A stretch of 33,125 bases of DNA from Actinomycetes bacterium. Lineage in GTDB: Bacteria > Actinomycetota > Thermoleophilia > RBG-16-64-13. A model generated the notes under the pieces. That model did not search any database. It was not told the DNA's origin and saw only the letters and a list, made by a program, of their open reading frames with translations. Of the stretch, positions 23,319 to 33,027 are shown piece after piece. The number at the start of each line of letters is the position of its first letter. Within the stretch, counting starts at the first letter, position 1. Made by a program: the position numbers and the translations under genes. Where the stretch lies: assembly GCA_021802965.1 (NCBI GenBank), contig JAJZQZ010000009.1:1-33125 (forward strand), given 5' to 3'.

Positions 23319-26300
23319 TTGCTGGCCGAGAACGAGCGGTTGGTCCGGGCGGCGCACGATGTGGTCGCCGCCGCGGCGGTGCCGGGACGGCCGGTCCTGC
23401 CCGCCGAGGCCTGGCTGCTCGACAACTTCTATCTCATCGAGGAGCAGATCGTCCTGGCGCGCCGCCATCTGCCCCAGAAGTACAGCGGGCAGTTGCCACG
23501 ACTTTCCGACGGCCCTCTCGAAGGTTTTCCCCGTATCTATCACGTCGCCCTCGAGCTGATCTCCCACCAAGACGGGCGGATCGACCGCGACAACTGCACG
23601 GCCTTTCTCTCCGCGTACCAGAGTGTCGAACCTCTGGATCTGGGGGAGCTCTGGGCGTTCCCCATCATGTTGCGGCTGGCCCTGCTGGAGAACGTACGCC
23701 GCGTCGGAGTGCGGATAGCCGAGCGTCGTGAGGAGCGCGACGCCGCCGTCGTGTGGGCCGACCGCATGCTCGAGATCGCCGACCGCGAACCGAGGCAGCT
23801 CATACACGTGCTCGCGGAGTTCGCCGCGACCGACGCGCCGCTCACCGCCCCGTTCGTGGCGGACTTCTACGCCCGGTTGCAGGCACGCGAGCCGGCCATG
23901 CTGTTCGTCCAGAACTGGCTGGAGCACCGGCTCTCCGAACAAGACGAGACCGCTGCGCAACTTCTCGAGGCCGCCAGCCGCACGGCTGCCACCGACCAGA
24001 TATCGATCGCGAACTCGGTCGGCAGCCTGCGCTTCGTCTCGGCGATGGAGTGGGGCAGGTTCGTCGAGATGTTGAGCCTGGTGGAACTCTGGCTCCACAT
24101 GGATCCCGCTGGCGTCTATCCTTTGCAGGACTTCCCGACCCGCGATCGCTACCGGCATGCGGTCGAAGAGGTCGCCAAGGGCTCCGTCAAGAGCGAGCTG
24201 GAGGTGGCGCGCGCGGCCGTCACTCTGGCGGACCGGGCTGTCGGCAGGGGCGCGAAGGATCGCACCGCCCACGTCGGCTACTACCTCGTCGGCCAGGGTC
24301 GGTCCCTGCTGGAGCAGGAGGTGGACTGCAAGGTCTCCACAGCGGTCCAGGTCGCCAGGGCGACGCGCCGGTTGCGCTTGCCCTTGTACCTCGCGCCGGT
24401 GCTCTTTCTTGCTGTTCTCGCCGACGCCTTCTTGCTCGTGTACCTGGGCTCACTCGACCGGGGCGTCGGCGTGTCGGTGTTCTTCGCCCTGGTCGGTCTC
24501 GTCTCGGCTACCGCCCTCGTCGTTCCTATCGTCAACATGTTCGTGACGATCACCGTGCCCCCGCGGAGCTTGCCCCGGCTGGACTTCTCCCTCGGGATAC
24601 CGCCCGAACACCGGACCATGGTGGTCGTCCCCACATTGCTCGGGAACGAGGAGGACGTATCGGAGCTGCTGGAAGGCCTGGAGATACGCTACCTTGGCAA
24701 TCGCGACCCCAACCTGTACTTCGCTCTGCTGACCGACTTCCGTGATGCCGGGCAACCGGACGCGCCCGGCGACGACACCTTGATCGCGCTCGCGCGCGAG
24801 GGCATCGAAGCTCTGAACGAAGCGTATGGCGAGGACCGTCCTGGGATCTTCTACCTCTTCCACCGTCCGAGAGTGTGGAACCCGCACGAACAGGTCTGGA
24901 TGGGCTACGAACGCAAGCGTGGCAAGCTCGAGCAGTTCAACGCCCTTCTGCTGCAGGCCCGGTCCGATGACCCGCACCCGGGCGACGCCTCGCCGTTCTC
25001 GCACGTCGTCGGTGATCTCTCCGTTCTCGGGTCGATCAGGTACGTCATCACGCTGGACACCGACACGCAGCTGCCCCGGGACGCGGCCTACCGCCTTGTG
25101 GGCAACATGGCGCATCCGCTCAACCGGCCCGTGTACGACGGGGAAAAGGCACGCATCGTCGAGGGCTACGGGATCCTGCAGCCGCGCACTTCGATCAGCA
25201 TCACCAGCACCGGCGGTTCCTGGTTCACCCGGCTGTTCGCGGGCGAGACCGGCATCGATCCGTACACGCGCCAGGTCTCCGACGTGTACCAAGACTTGTT
25301 CGGGGAGGGCTCGTTCGTCGGAAAGGGCATCTACGATGTGGAGGCCTTCTCGCAGGCGGTACACGGACGTTTCCCCGAGAACCTGATCCTGAGTCACGAC
25401 CTCGTGGAAGGCTGTTACGCGCGCTCGGGTCTCGTGACCGACGTCGACCTCATCGAAGAGCATCCACTCACATACCCCATGGAGGCCAGCCGAAGGCACC
25501 GCTGGACCCGTGGCGACTGGCAGCTGGCCCGTTGGCTGCTGCCGCGCGTGCCCGGGGCCGACGAGGTGCTCCGGCGCAACCCGCTCTCGGCGCTGTCGGC
25601 CTGGAAGCTCTTTGACAACCTGCGCCGCAGCCTCGTGCCGGCCGCGCTCGTCGCTTTGCTCGTGGGGGGCTGGTTGTGGGCCGGTGGGCCCTCATGGGTC
25701 TGGACGCTGCTGGCGATCGGTGCGTTGTTCCTACCCGTGCTGCTGAACTGGGCCGTCGAGCTGGCGCGAAAGCCCGAAGGGCGGGGCTGGTTGTCGCACT
25801 TCGAGCAGGCGGCTAGGTCGGGGGCCCGTCCGCTGTTGCGGGCTCTGTTGACGCTCGTCTTCCTCCCCTATGACGCCCTCATCTTCCTGGACGCCATCGT
25901 CCGGGTGAGCGTGAAATCGCTCCACACCCGGCAAGGGCTCTTGCTGTGGCACCTGCCTTCGTACAGCCGCCGCAACGCGAGCCGTACTCCCTGGGACTTC
26001 CTCCGCGAGATGTGGGCCGCTCCCGCTCTGGCCGTCGCTCTCCTGATGGTCACCGTCGTCATCCCCGAGACCCGGATCGGCGATCGTGCGTTCGTCATCC
26101 CGGTGCTTGTGCTCTGGCTGGCGGCGCCCTTCGTCGGCTGGTGGATCAGCAGACCCATCCGGCCGCCGGTGGCGAGACTGAGCGTCGGCCAGCAGGCGTT
26201 CCTGCGGGCGCTCTCGCGTCGGACCTGGCGGTTCTTCACCGATTTCGTCGGACCCGAGCACAATTGGCTGCCGCCGGACAACTTCCAGGAGCACCCTGTT

Positions 26301-29300
26301 CCCACCCTTGCTCCTCGCACATCTCCGACCAACATGGGGATGGCCCTCCTGGCGAACCTGGTGGCGCACGACTTCGGCTATATCTCCACGGGCGAGCTCC
26401 TGCGCAAGACGGACCGGACCCTGAAGACGATGGAGAGGCTCGAGCGCTTTCGAGGTCATTTCTTCAACTGGTACGACACGCGCACCCTGGAGCCGCTGAA
26501 CCCGCGGTACATCTCCTCGGTCGACAGCGGCAACCTGGTCGCAAGTCTTCTCGCGCTGCGCGCAGGCCTGGCCGAGTTGAAGGATCAACCGGTCCTGGGC
26601 CGCCGGCCCCTCCAAGGCCTCGAGGACACCCTGGTGGTACTCGCTTCCCATGTGCCATCGCCTGCTGTGCCTGCCCTGGAGAGCCGGATCAAGTCCATGC
26701 AGAAGGTGGTCGCTTCGGCGAATGCGGACCCGCCGTCAGCGAAGACCACACAGGCCGTCCTGGACGAGCTCCTGGGCACCGCAAAGGAATTGACCGCGGC
26801 GCCGCCGGGAGAGGGCGAAGGCGAGTACCGCTACTGGGCGAACGCTCTGTATCGCCAGTGCCGGCGGCTGCGTGACGACCTGACGTCGTTGACCAAGGGA
26901 TCCGCTGGCTTCGCCGCTCTCCCCACGCTGGGCGAGGTCGCCGCGGCCGACGACGCCGACCGCCCGCTGCAGCCCCACGCCCGCTTGTCGGGGGCGCAGA
27001 AGCGCATGAGGGTCATCGACCGGCTGATCGCCCGCTGCCATGAGCTGTCGGCCATGGATTTCGACTTCCTCTACGACCCGGCCCGCGACCTGCTGAGCAT
27101 CGGTTACGACATGGCCGAACGACGGCGGGATCCCGGCTGGTACGACCTGCTCGCGTCCGAAGCCCGGCTGACGAGCTTCCTCCTCATAGCTGAGGGGCAG
27201 GTTCCTCAAGAACACTGGTTCGCCCTGGGCCGCCTGCTCACCAGTCACGGCGGGGACATGAGCTTGATCTCGTGGAGCGGCTCGATGTTCGAGTACCTCA
27301 TGCCGCAGCTGTTCCTGGCCACATACGAGAACACGCTGCTGGATCAAGCGTGCCGGGCGGCCGTCTCCCGACAGATCGAGTACGGGCACCACCGCCACGT
27401 TCCGTGGGGCATCTCGGAGTCGTGCTACAACGCCGTGGATATGAACCAGATCTATCAGTACCGGGCGTTCGGCGTGCCGGGCCTGGGCTTCAAGCGCGGT
27501 TTGGCCGAGGATCTGGTGATCGCTCCCTACGCGACGGCTCTCGCCTTGACCGTCTCACCCCGGGACGCGTGCCGCAATCTGCAGGTCCTCGCGACCGAGG
27601 GCTTTCTTGGCGGATACGGCTTGTACGAGGCCGTCGACTACACGCCGACTCGGGTGCTCCCGGGCACGGACCGAGCCATCGTCCGCTGCTTCATGGCCCA
27701 CCACCAGGGCATGAGCCTGGTCGCTCTCGCTCATGTCCTTCTCGACGGACCCATACAACGCCGGTTCAGCTCCGATCCGCTGGTCCGGACCACCGACCTT
27801 CTGCTGCAAGAACGCGTGCCGAAGAACGCCCTGGCCCTGCAGCAGCGCGCGGGCGAGGTGGGTGAGGGCCACGTCGTCGTACCCGAGATGGGCGCGGTCC
27901 ATCGCGTGTTGACCGACCCGAGCTCGCCCCTGCCTGAAGTCCACCTGTTGTCCAACGGCCGCTACCATGTCATGGCCACCCACGCGGGCGGCGGCTACAG
28001 CCGCTGGCGCGACCTGGCGGTGACCCGCTGGCGCGAAGATGCCACGTGCGACGCGTACGGGACGTTCATCTACCTCCGCGATCGCAACACCGGGCGGTAC
28101 TGGTCGACCGCCTACCAGCCGACCAGGGCCAAGCCGGATCGGTACGAGGCGGTCTTCGTGCAGGCGCGGGCCGAATACCGTAGGGCGGATCGGGGCATCG
28201 AGGCGCACACCGAGATCAGCGTGTCACCCGAAGACGACGTCGAGGTGCGCCGCGTCACGCTCACGAACCTGACCGACGACCCCCGCGACATCGAGGTGAC
28301 GAGTTACGCCGAGGTCGTCATGGCCCCATTGAACGCCGACCTGGCCCATCGCGCCTTCAGCAACTTGTTCGTGCAGACCGAGGTCATTCCCGACGAGGGA
28401 GCCATCCTCTGCCGGAGACGGCCGCGTACTCCCGGGGAGGAGACGCCGTGGATGTTCCACCTCTTGGTGGTCCCGGGAGGGGCGGCCGGCGAGACCTCGT
28501 GCGAGACCGATCGAGCCCGATTCATAGGGCGCGGCAGGACGGCCGCGGACCCGGCGGCATTCGACGACGGCGGCGGGACGACCCTGTCGAACACCGAGGG
28601 GCCGGTCCTCGACCCCATTGTGGCCGTTCGCAGCCTGGTGAGACTGTCGCCCGACGAGTCGGCGACGGTGCACCTGATCTCCGGAGTCGCCGAGACCCGC
28701 GACGCCGCGCTGGACATGCTCGTGAAGTATCGGGATCGCCGTTTCGTCGAGCGGGCCTTCGAGATGTCCTGGTTCCACAGCCAGGAGGTCCTGCGTCTGC
28801 TCAATGTCACCGAGGCCGACGCCCAGATCTACGGCAGACTGGCTGCTTCGGTGATCCACGCGAACGGTCTCAGGCGGGCGGGCCCCAGCGTCCTCGCCCG
28901 CAATCGCCTCGGCCAGCCGGGGCTCTGGCGCTTCGGTATCTCAGGCGACCTTCCCATCGTCCTCGTGCGCATCGGAGACTCGAGTCGCATCGACCTGGTG
29001 AAGGAGGCGCTGCTCGCCCATGCCTACTGGAGGTTCAAGGGCCTGACGGCCGATCTGGTCATACTCAACGAGGACTTCTCGGGCTACCGCGCGGTGCTGC
29101 AAGACGAGATCACGAGCCTGATCAACACCGGACCCGAGGCGTCCATCGTCGATAAGCCCGGCGGGGTCTTCGTGCGCCGTGCAGAAGGGCTGTCGGAAGA
29201 AGACCGGGTGCTCTTCCAGACCGTCGCCCGCGTGGTGCTCGTCGGCACGGGGGAGACTTTCGCCGATCAGGTGCGCCGCCGCGGCCCGGCCGAGGCCGTT

Positions 29301-31781
29301 CCCAAGGCCTTCGAGCCGTCGCGTCAATCGGCGCCGGAGACGATCAGCCCCCTGCCGTCTCCCGAGCGCATCTTCTTCAACGGGCTGGGGGGCTTCACCG
29401 CCGACGGCCACGAGTACGTCGTCAGCCTGGAGCCGGGCCGCACCACGCCCGCTCCGTGGGCCAACGTCATCGCGAGCCCGTACATCGGCACGGTCGTCAG
29501 CGAGAGCGGAAGCTCGTACACGTGGGTGGAGAACGCGCACGAATCCCGCCTGACCACGTTCCACAACGACCCGGTCAGCGACGGCACAGGGGAGGCCTTC
29601 TACGTCCGCGACGAGGAGACGGGCATGTTCTGGTCACCGACGCCCCTGCCGGCTCCGGGTCGGTCGGGATACGTCGCCCGGCACGGCTTCGGCTACACGG
29701 TGTTCGAGCACGATGAGTCCGGCATCTTCTCCGAGCTCTCGACCTACGTCGCGATGGATGCGCCGGTGAAGTTCGTGTCGGTGAAGCTTCGCAACCACTC
29801 CGGCCGGGCGCGGCGGCTGACTCTTTCGGGCTATTGGGAGCTGGTGCTGGGCGAGTGGCGACACGCGAACCTCATGCACGTCGTGACGGAGAAGGACCCA
29901 CACACCGGCGCCATCTTCGCGCGCAACGCCTACGCCCGTGTCCGGCCTGAGCGCGTGGTCTTCGTAAATTCTAGCGAGGCCATGCGCACCGTCACCGGCA
30001 ACCGGACCGAGTTCATCGGACGCAACGGATCGCTCGCCGACCCGGCCGCCATGCACCAAGCGCGTCTGTCGGGCAAGACCGGCGCCGGCTTCGATCCCTG
30101 CGTAGCCATGCAGACCCGTATCGAACTGGCGGACGGGCAGGAGCGGGTGGTGGTGTTCGTCATCGGGGCCGCGGACGAACCCGAGAGGGCGCGGGAACTG
30201 GTCCAGAGATTCAGCGGCCCGGCAGGCGCTCGCGCGGCCCTGGAGGCTGTCTGGGGGCATTGGAACCACGCGCTCGGGGCGGTGTACGTCGAGACACCGG
30301 ATCGCGCGTTCGACGTCCTGGTCAACGGCTGGCTGGTCTACCAGACCCTCTCGTGCCGATACTGGGGGCGCAGCGGGTACTACCAATCGGGCGGCGCGTA
30401 TGGCTTCCGAGACCAGCTGCAGGATGCCATGGCCCTTCTTCACGCCACGCCCTGGCTGGCGCGCGAGCATCTGCTGCGCTCGGCGGAGCGTCAGTTCCGC
30501 GAAGGAGACGTGCAGCACTGGTGGCATCCGCCCGAGGGACAAGGCGTGCGCACCCATTCTTCCGACGACTATCTGTGGCTGCCGTACGCGACCTGCAGAT
30601 ACGTGCGGACCACCGGGGATACCGGAGTGCTGGACGAGCAGGTGCACTTCCTCGAAGGCCGGGAGCTGAGCCCGGAAGAAGAATCCTACTACGATCAGCC
30701 TCAGCGATCGGCTGAAGCGGCGACATTGTACGAGCACTGTGTCCGTTCCATCCGGCATGGGCTACGCTTCGGCAGCCACGGTCTGCCGCTGATGGGCGCG
30801 GGCGACTGGAACGACGGCATGAACATGGTCGGCCACGAGGGCAAGGGAGAGAGCGTGTGGCTGGCCTGGTTCCTCCTCGACGGCCTGCAACGGTTCGGAC
30901 GCCTTGCCGCGGGCCGGGGAGATGATGAGACGGAGCGACTGTGCGCCGTTCAGGCGGAGGAGCTTCGCGCGAACATAGAGACGCATGCCTGGGATGGCGA
31001 ATGGTACAGGCGGGCCTATTTCGACAACGGTACGCCTCTGGGTTCTTCGACCAATGTCGAGTGCAGGATCGACTCGATCAGCCAGAGCTGGGCCGTGATC
31101 TCCGGCGCCGGAGATCCTCTCCGTGCGCGGCAAGCCATGGCGGCTGTGGACAGGCTCCTGGTCGACCGTGACGCGCGCCTCGTCAAGTTGCTCGATCCGC
31201 CCTTCGACACGTCCGCATTGGAGCCGGGATACATCAAGGGGTACGTGCCCGGCGTGCGGGAGAACGGGGGGCAGTACACGCACGCGGCCCTGTGGGCCAC
31301 GATGGCGTTCGCCATGTTGGGCGACGTCGACCGGGCCTGGGAGTTGTTCTCGATGCTCAACCCCATCCACCATGGGGAGGATCCAGAAAAGGTCGAGCTC
31401 TACAAGGTCGAGCCGTACGTCGTATCCGCCGACATCTACGCGGCCCCACCGCATCGGGGTCGAGGCGGCTGGAGCTGGTACACGGGGGCGGCCGGTTGGA
31501 TGTACCGATTGGGGGTGGAGACTCTCATCGGACTCAGCCTAGAGGTGGACAAGCTGCGCTTTGCGCCTCTGACCCCGCAGGACTGGGAGTCGTGCAAAGT
31601 CCACTACCGCTATCGGGACACCTTCTACCACATCACCATCATGCGGGTCGAGAAGACGCCCGAGCCGCTGGTCCGCGCCGTCCTGGATGGCGTGGAACTG
31701 CACCAGGACGAGTCCGGCCGGGCCACCATCCCATTGGTGGACGATCATCGGGACCACAATGCCGAGGTGCTTCTGAGCTGA
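23319..31781 (+). CDS. ndvB: Cyclic beta-1,2-glucan synthase-like (GT84-GH94)
   Basis: Giant membrane enzyme (at least 2820 aa) of the NdvB/ChvB type, which makes, cyclises and trims beta-1,2-glucan from UDP-glucose at the inner membrane. The N-terminal domain has LLDNFYLIEEQI. Two helices (about 356-414) precede the GT84 glycosyltransferase (VVVPTLLGNEEDV near 427, DTDTQLP, HDLVEG, RRHRWTRGDWQL near 725). More helices span 774-945, then a glycoamylase-like domain (NWLPPDNFQ, TSPTNMGMALLANL). Two GH94-type beta-sandwich blocks follow, and the GH94 barrel with GDWNDG (D2499, likely catalytic). The tracked TTG start is too short: coding sequence (LHSELLSADQLKHHAASLAG...) continues upstream in frame back to 23127, where no ATG, GTG or TTG exists. 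The family is best known in Proteobacteria. Substrate specificity is inferred. Confidence 0.93.
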   Translation: MLAENERLVRAAHDVVAAAAVPGRPVLPAEAWLLDNFYLIEEQIVLARRHLPQKYSGQLPRLSDGPLEGFPRIYHVALELISHQDGRIDRDNCTAFLSAYQSVEPLDLGELWAFPIMLRLALLENVRRVGVRIAERREERDAAVVWADRMLEIADREPRQLIHVLAEFAATDAPLTAPFVADFYARLQAREPAMLFVQNWLEHRLSEQDETAAQLLEAASRTAATDQISIANSVGSLRFVSAMEWGRFVEMLSLVELWLHMDPAGVYPLQDFPTRDRYRHAVEEVAKGSVKSELEVARAAVTLADRAVGRGAKDRTAHVGYYLVGQGRSLLEQEVDCKVSTAVQVARATRRLRLPLYLAPVLFLAVLADAFLLVYLGSLDRGVGVSVFFALVGLVSATALVVPIVNMFVTITVPPRSLPRLDFSLGIPPEHRTMVVVPTLLGNEEDVSELLEGLEIRYLGNRDPNLYFALLTDFRDAGQPDAPGDDTLIALAREGIEALNEAYGEDRPGIFYLFHRPRVWNPHEQVWMGYERKRGKLEQFNALLLQARSDDPHPGDASPFSHVVGDLSVLGSIRYVITLDTDTQLPRDAAYRLVGNMAHPLNRPVYDGEKARIVEGYGILQPRTSISITSTGGSWFTRLFAGETGIDPYTRQVSDVYQDLFGEGSFVGKGIYDVEAFSQAVHGRFPENLILSHDLVEGCYARSGLVTDVDLIEEHPLTYPMEASRRHRWTRGDWQLARWLLPRVPGADEVLRRNPLSALSAWKLFDNLRRSLVPAALVALLVGGWLWAGGPSWVWTLLAIGALFLPVLLNWAVELARKPEGRGWLSHFEQAARSGARPLLRALLTLVFLPYDALIFLDAIVRVSVKSLHTRQGLLLWHLPSYSRRNASRTPWDFLREMWAAPALAVALLMVTVVIPETRIGDRAFVIPVLVLWLAAPFVGWWISRPIRPPVARLSVGQQAFLRALSRRTWRFFTDFVGPEHNWLPPDNFQEHPVPTLAPRTSPTNMGMALLANLVAHDFGYISTGELLRKTDRTLKTMERLERFRGHFFNWYDTRTLEPLNPRYISSVDSGNLVASLLALRAGLAELKDQPVLGRRPLQGLEDTLVVLASHVPSPAVPALESRIKSMQKVVASANADPPSAKTTQAVLDELLGTAKELTAAPPGEGEGEYRYWANALYRQCRRLRDDLTSLTKGSAGFAALPTLGEVAAADDADRPLQPHARLSGAQKRMRVIDRLIARCHELSAMDFDFLYDPARDLLSIGYDMAERRRDPGWYDLLASEARLTSFLLIAEGQVPQEHWFALGRLLTSHGGDMSLISWSGSMFEYLMPQLFLATYENTLLDQACRAAVSRQIEYGHHRHVPWGISESCYNAVDMNQIYQYRAFGVPGLGFKRGLAEDLVIAPYATALALTVSPRDACRNLQVLATEGFLGGYGLYEAVDYTPTRVLPGTDRAIVRCFMAHHQGMSLVALAHVLLDGPIQRRFSSDPLVRTTDLLLQERVPKNALALQQRAGEVGEGHVVVPEMGAVHRVLTDPSSPLPEVHLLSNGRYHVMATHAGGGYSRWRDLAVTRWREDATCDAYGTFIYLRDRNTGRYWSTAYQPTRAKPDRYEAVFVQARAEYRRADRGIEAHTEISVSPEDDVEVRRVTLTNLTDDPRDIEVTSYAEVVMAPLNADLAHRAFSNLFVQTEVIPDEGAILCRRRPRTPGEETPWMFHLLVVPGGAAGETSCETDRARFIGRGRTAADPAAFDDGGGTTLSNTEGPVLDPIVAVRSLVRLSPDESATVHLISGVAETRDAALDMLVKYRDRRFVERAFEMSWFHSQEVLRLLNVTEADAQIYGRLAASVIHANGLRRAGPSVLARNRLGQPGLWRFGISGDLPIVLVRIGDSSRIDLVKEALLAHAYWRFKGLTADLVILNEDFSGYRAVLQDEITSLINTGPEASIVDKPGGVFVRRAEGLSEEDRVLFQTVARVVLVGTGETFADQVRRRGPAEAVPKAFEPSRQSAPETISPLPSPERIFFNGLGGFTADGHEYVVSLEPGRTTPAPWANVIASPYIGTVVSESGSSYTWVENAHESRLTTFHNDPVSDGTGEAFYVRDEETGMFWSPTPLPAPGRSGYVARHGFGYTVFEHDESGIFSELSTYVAMDAPVKFVSVKLRNHSGRARRLTLSGYWELVLGEWRHANLMHVVTEKDPHTGAIFARNAYARVRPERVVFVNSSEAMRTVTGNRTEFIGRNGSLADPAAMHQARLSGKTGAGFDPCVAMQTRIELADGQERVVVFVIGAADEPERARELVQRFSGPAGARAALEAVWGHWNHALGAVYVETPDRAFDVLVNGWLVYQTLSCRYWGRSGYYQSGGAYGFRDQLQDAMALLHATPWLAREHLLRSAERQFREGDVQHWWHPPEGQGVRTHSSDDYLWLPYATCRYVRTTGDTGVLDEQVHFLEGRELSPEEESYYDQPQRSAEAATLYEHCVRSIRHGLRFGSHGLPLMGAGDWNDGMNMVGHEGKGESVWLAWFLLDGLQRFGRLAAGRGDDETERLCAVQAEELRANIETHAWDGEWYRRAYFDNGTPLGSSTNVECRIDSISQSWAVISGAGDPLRARQAMAAVDRLLVDRDARLVKLLDPPFDTSALEPGYIKGYVPGVRENGGQYTHAALWATMAFAMLGDVDRAWELFSMLNPIHHGEDPEKVELYKVEPYVVSADIYAAPPHRGRGGWSWYTGAAGWMYRLGVETLIGLSLEVDKLRFAPLTPQDWESCKVHYRYRDTFYHITIMRVEKTPEPLVRAVLDGVELHQDESGRATIPLVDDHRDHNAEVLLS

Positions 31782-31816
31782 ACGGGCGTACTAACGGGGC
31801 TTCCCAAACTGGCTAT

Positions 31817-32398
31817 TCAGCGCGCGCCCAGCTCTTTGAGATACGCGATGGTGGCGTCCAAGTCCGGGTCGGTCATCCGCCAGCGCGGCATCGTCTCGTC
31901 CAGGGGCCTGCCGCTCTCATCCAGTCCGTCTCGGATAGCTGTGCGAATAGTCGCGTCCGTGAAGCCGGCTTTGACAAGTGCGTCGTAGGTGATGTCGGGC
32001 GCGTCGATCGCCGTTCCGGTCATCATCTTGATCTTTCCGCCCCGGCCGCCGGCGCCGTGGCATGATCCGCATCCTCGGCCGCCCATCATGAGCGATCCCT
32101 GCGCCACGGGAGAGGCGGAGCGCGAGATGCTCTGACCGTCAGAGCCCACTCCCGTGAGATAGATGCGCTCGCCCGCCGATGAGTAGCTGGTCCCTCCCGA
32201 CCCCCCGCCCATCATGCCCCCGGGGCCGCTGCCCGTCCCGCCGTTCCCCATCATGCCTCCGCCGCTCGAACCGGCGCTCGAACCGCCGCCGTACAAGCCG
32301 CCCGAGCTGCCGCCGGAACTGGAGCATCCCGCCATGCCTGCCGCGACGAGTGCGCCTAGGCAGGCCATCACGACAACCAAGAATGCGTGCCGACACAT
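31817..32398 (-). CDS. Monoheme c-type cytochrome lipoprotein
   Basis: A 193-aa lipoprotein with signal helix and lipobox ending AAGMAGC (C25). A Gly/Ser/Met-rich flexible linker (about 26-72, repeated GGMMG blocks) is followed by a class I cytochrome c domain with CGSCH at 110-114 and a distal Met candidate in ETMPRW (M170). It ends with the helix DLDATIAYLKEL. It starts at ATG with AAGGAT upstream and lies outside the membrane. It probably shuttles single electrons between membrane and extracytoplasmic carriers, for example the multiheme protein at 7.6-8.7 kb; the partner is not shown. It converges on the glucan synthase gene 35 bases away. Confidence 0.88.
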   Translation of the reverse strand: MCRHAFLVVVMACLGALVAAGMAGCSSSGGSSGGLYGGGSSAGSSGGGMMGNGGTGSGPGGMMGGGSGGTSYSSAGERIYLTGVGSDGQSISRSASPVAQGSLMMGGRGCGSCHGAGGRGGKIKMMTGTAIDAPDITYDALVKAGFTDATIRTAIRDGLDESGRPLDETMPRWRMTDPDLDATIAYLKELGAR

Positions 32399-32445
32399 GA
32401 CCGATCCTTTCGCCGAGGCTCAGGAGCTGCCTGTACGCGGGGTTC

Positions 32446-32952
32446 CTAGGTCGCGCCGAGCGCCCGCAACTCCCCGAGTGCCACCTGTGCCCGCGAAGAG
32501 ATGACCTCGCTGGCGTCGGTATCGCCAAGCACGGCCTGCACGGGCTCGAGGATGCCCCGCACGACCGAGTTCCGCTTGGACAGGTCGGCGAAGACGTGGT
32601 GGGAGGCCTCCCGCAGGCCCTTGGACCCTGCCTCCTCGGTCAGCGCCTGCAATACGGCTGGTATGGAACGGTATCCGATGTTGATGAGGCCGATCGCGGC
32701 CAGCCAGCGCATGTCGGATTTGTCATCGGCGAGCAGCGAGACCAGGCCGGGGATCGCCGATCGATCGGGGATCTCGGTCAGCGCCTTGGCGGCCTCCCAG
32801 CGAACCCGGCTCTGAGGACTCCGGAGCTGCTCGATCAACCCCGGCAGAGCGGGGTCCCCCATGGCCGTCAGCGTGTCTCGGGCCCGCTGACGCGTCTTTC
32901 CATCGGAGTCTCCGAGCTGGGCGAGCAGCCGTTCCGTTGTTTCCGAGGCCAT
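32446..32952 (-). CDS. HEAT-repeat protein
   Basis: A 168-aa all-helical protein of HEAT/PBS-lyase-type repeats (DGKTRQRARDTLTAMGDPALPGLIEQL, SRVRWEAAKALTEIPDRSAIPGLVSLL, SDMRWLAAIGLINIGYRSIPAVLQAL), likely a protein-binding scaffold with no catalytic residues. The tracked ATG has no good Shine-Dalgarno. In the same frame, GGAGGTC precedes ATGATGACAAGCGCACCGCGGGGC-TGA-CGG-ATG, so a better initiation site sits ten codons upstream but is cut off by UGA. Translation may restart at the tracked ATG. It lies 47 bases upstream of the cytochrome lipoprotein gene and may be co-transcribed with it. Confidence 0.85.
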   Translation of the reverse strand: MASETTERLLAQLGDSDGKTRQRARDTLTAMGDPALPGLIEQLRSPQSRVRWEAAKALTEIPDRSAIPGLVSLLADDKSDMRWLAAIGLINIGYRSIPAVLQALTEEAGSKGLREASHHVFADLSKRNSVVRGILEPVQAVLGDTDASEVISSRAQVALGELRALGAT

Positions 32953-33000
32953 CCGTCAGCCCCGCGGTGCGCTTGTCATCATGACCTCCGGTCCGGATGC

Positions 33001-33027
33001 GGGGCGACCACTCGAAGCGGTCGCCCC
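33001..33027. repeat. Perfect 9-bp inverted repeat
   Basis: GGGGCGACC and GGTCGCCCC flank a nine-base loop just upstream of the HEAT gene. It may terminate a minus-strand gene lying past the window edge, or be a regulatory palindrome. There is no T-run. The remaining bases to 33125 hold no gene I can support. Confidence 0.5.
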
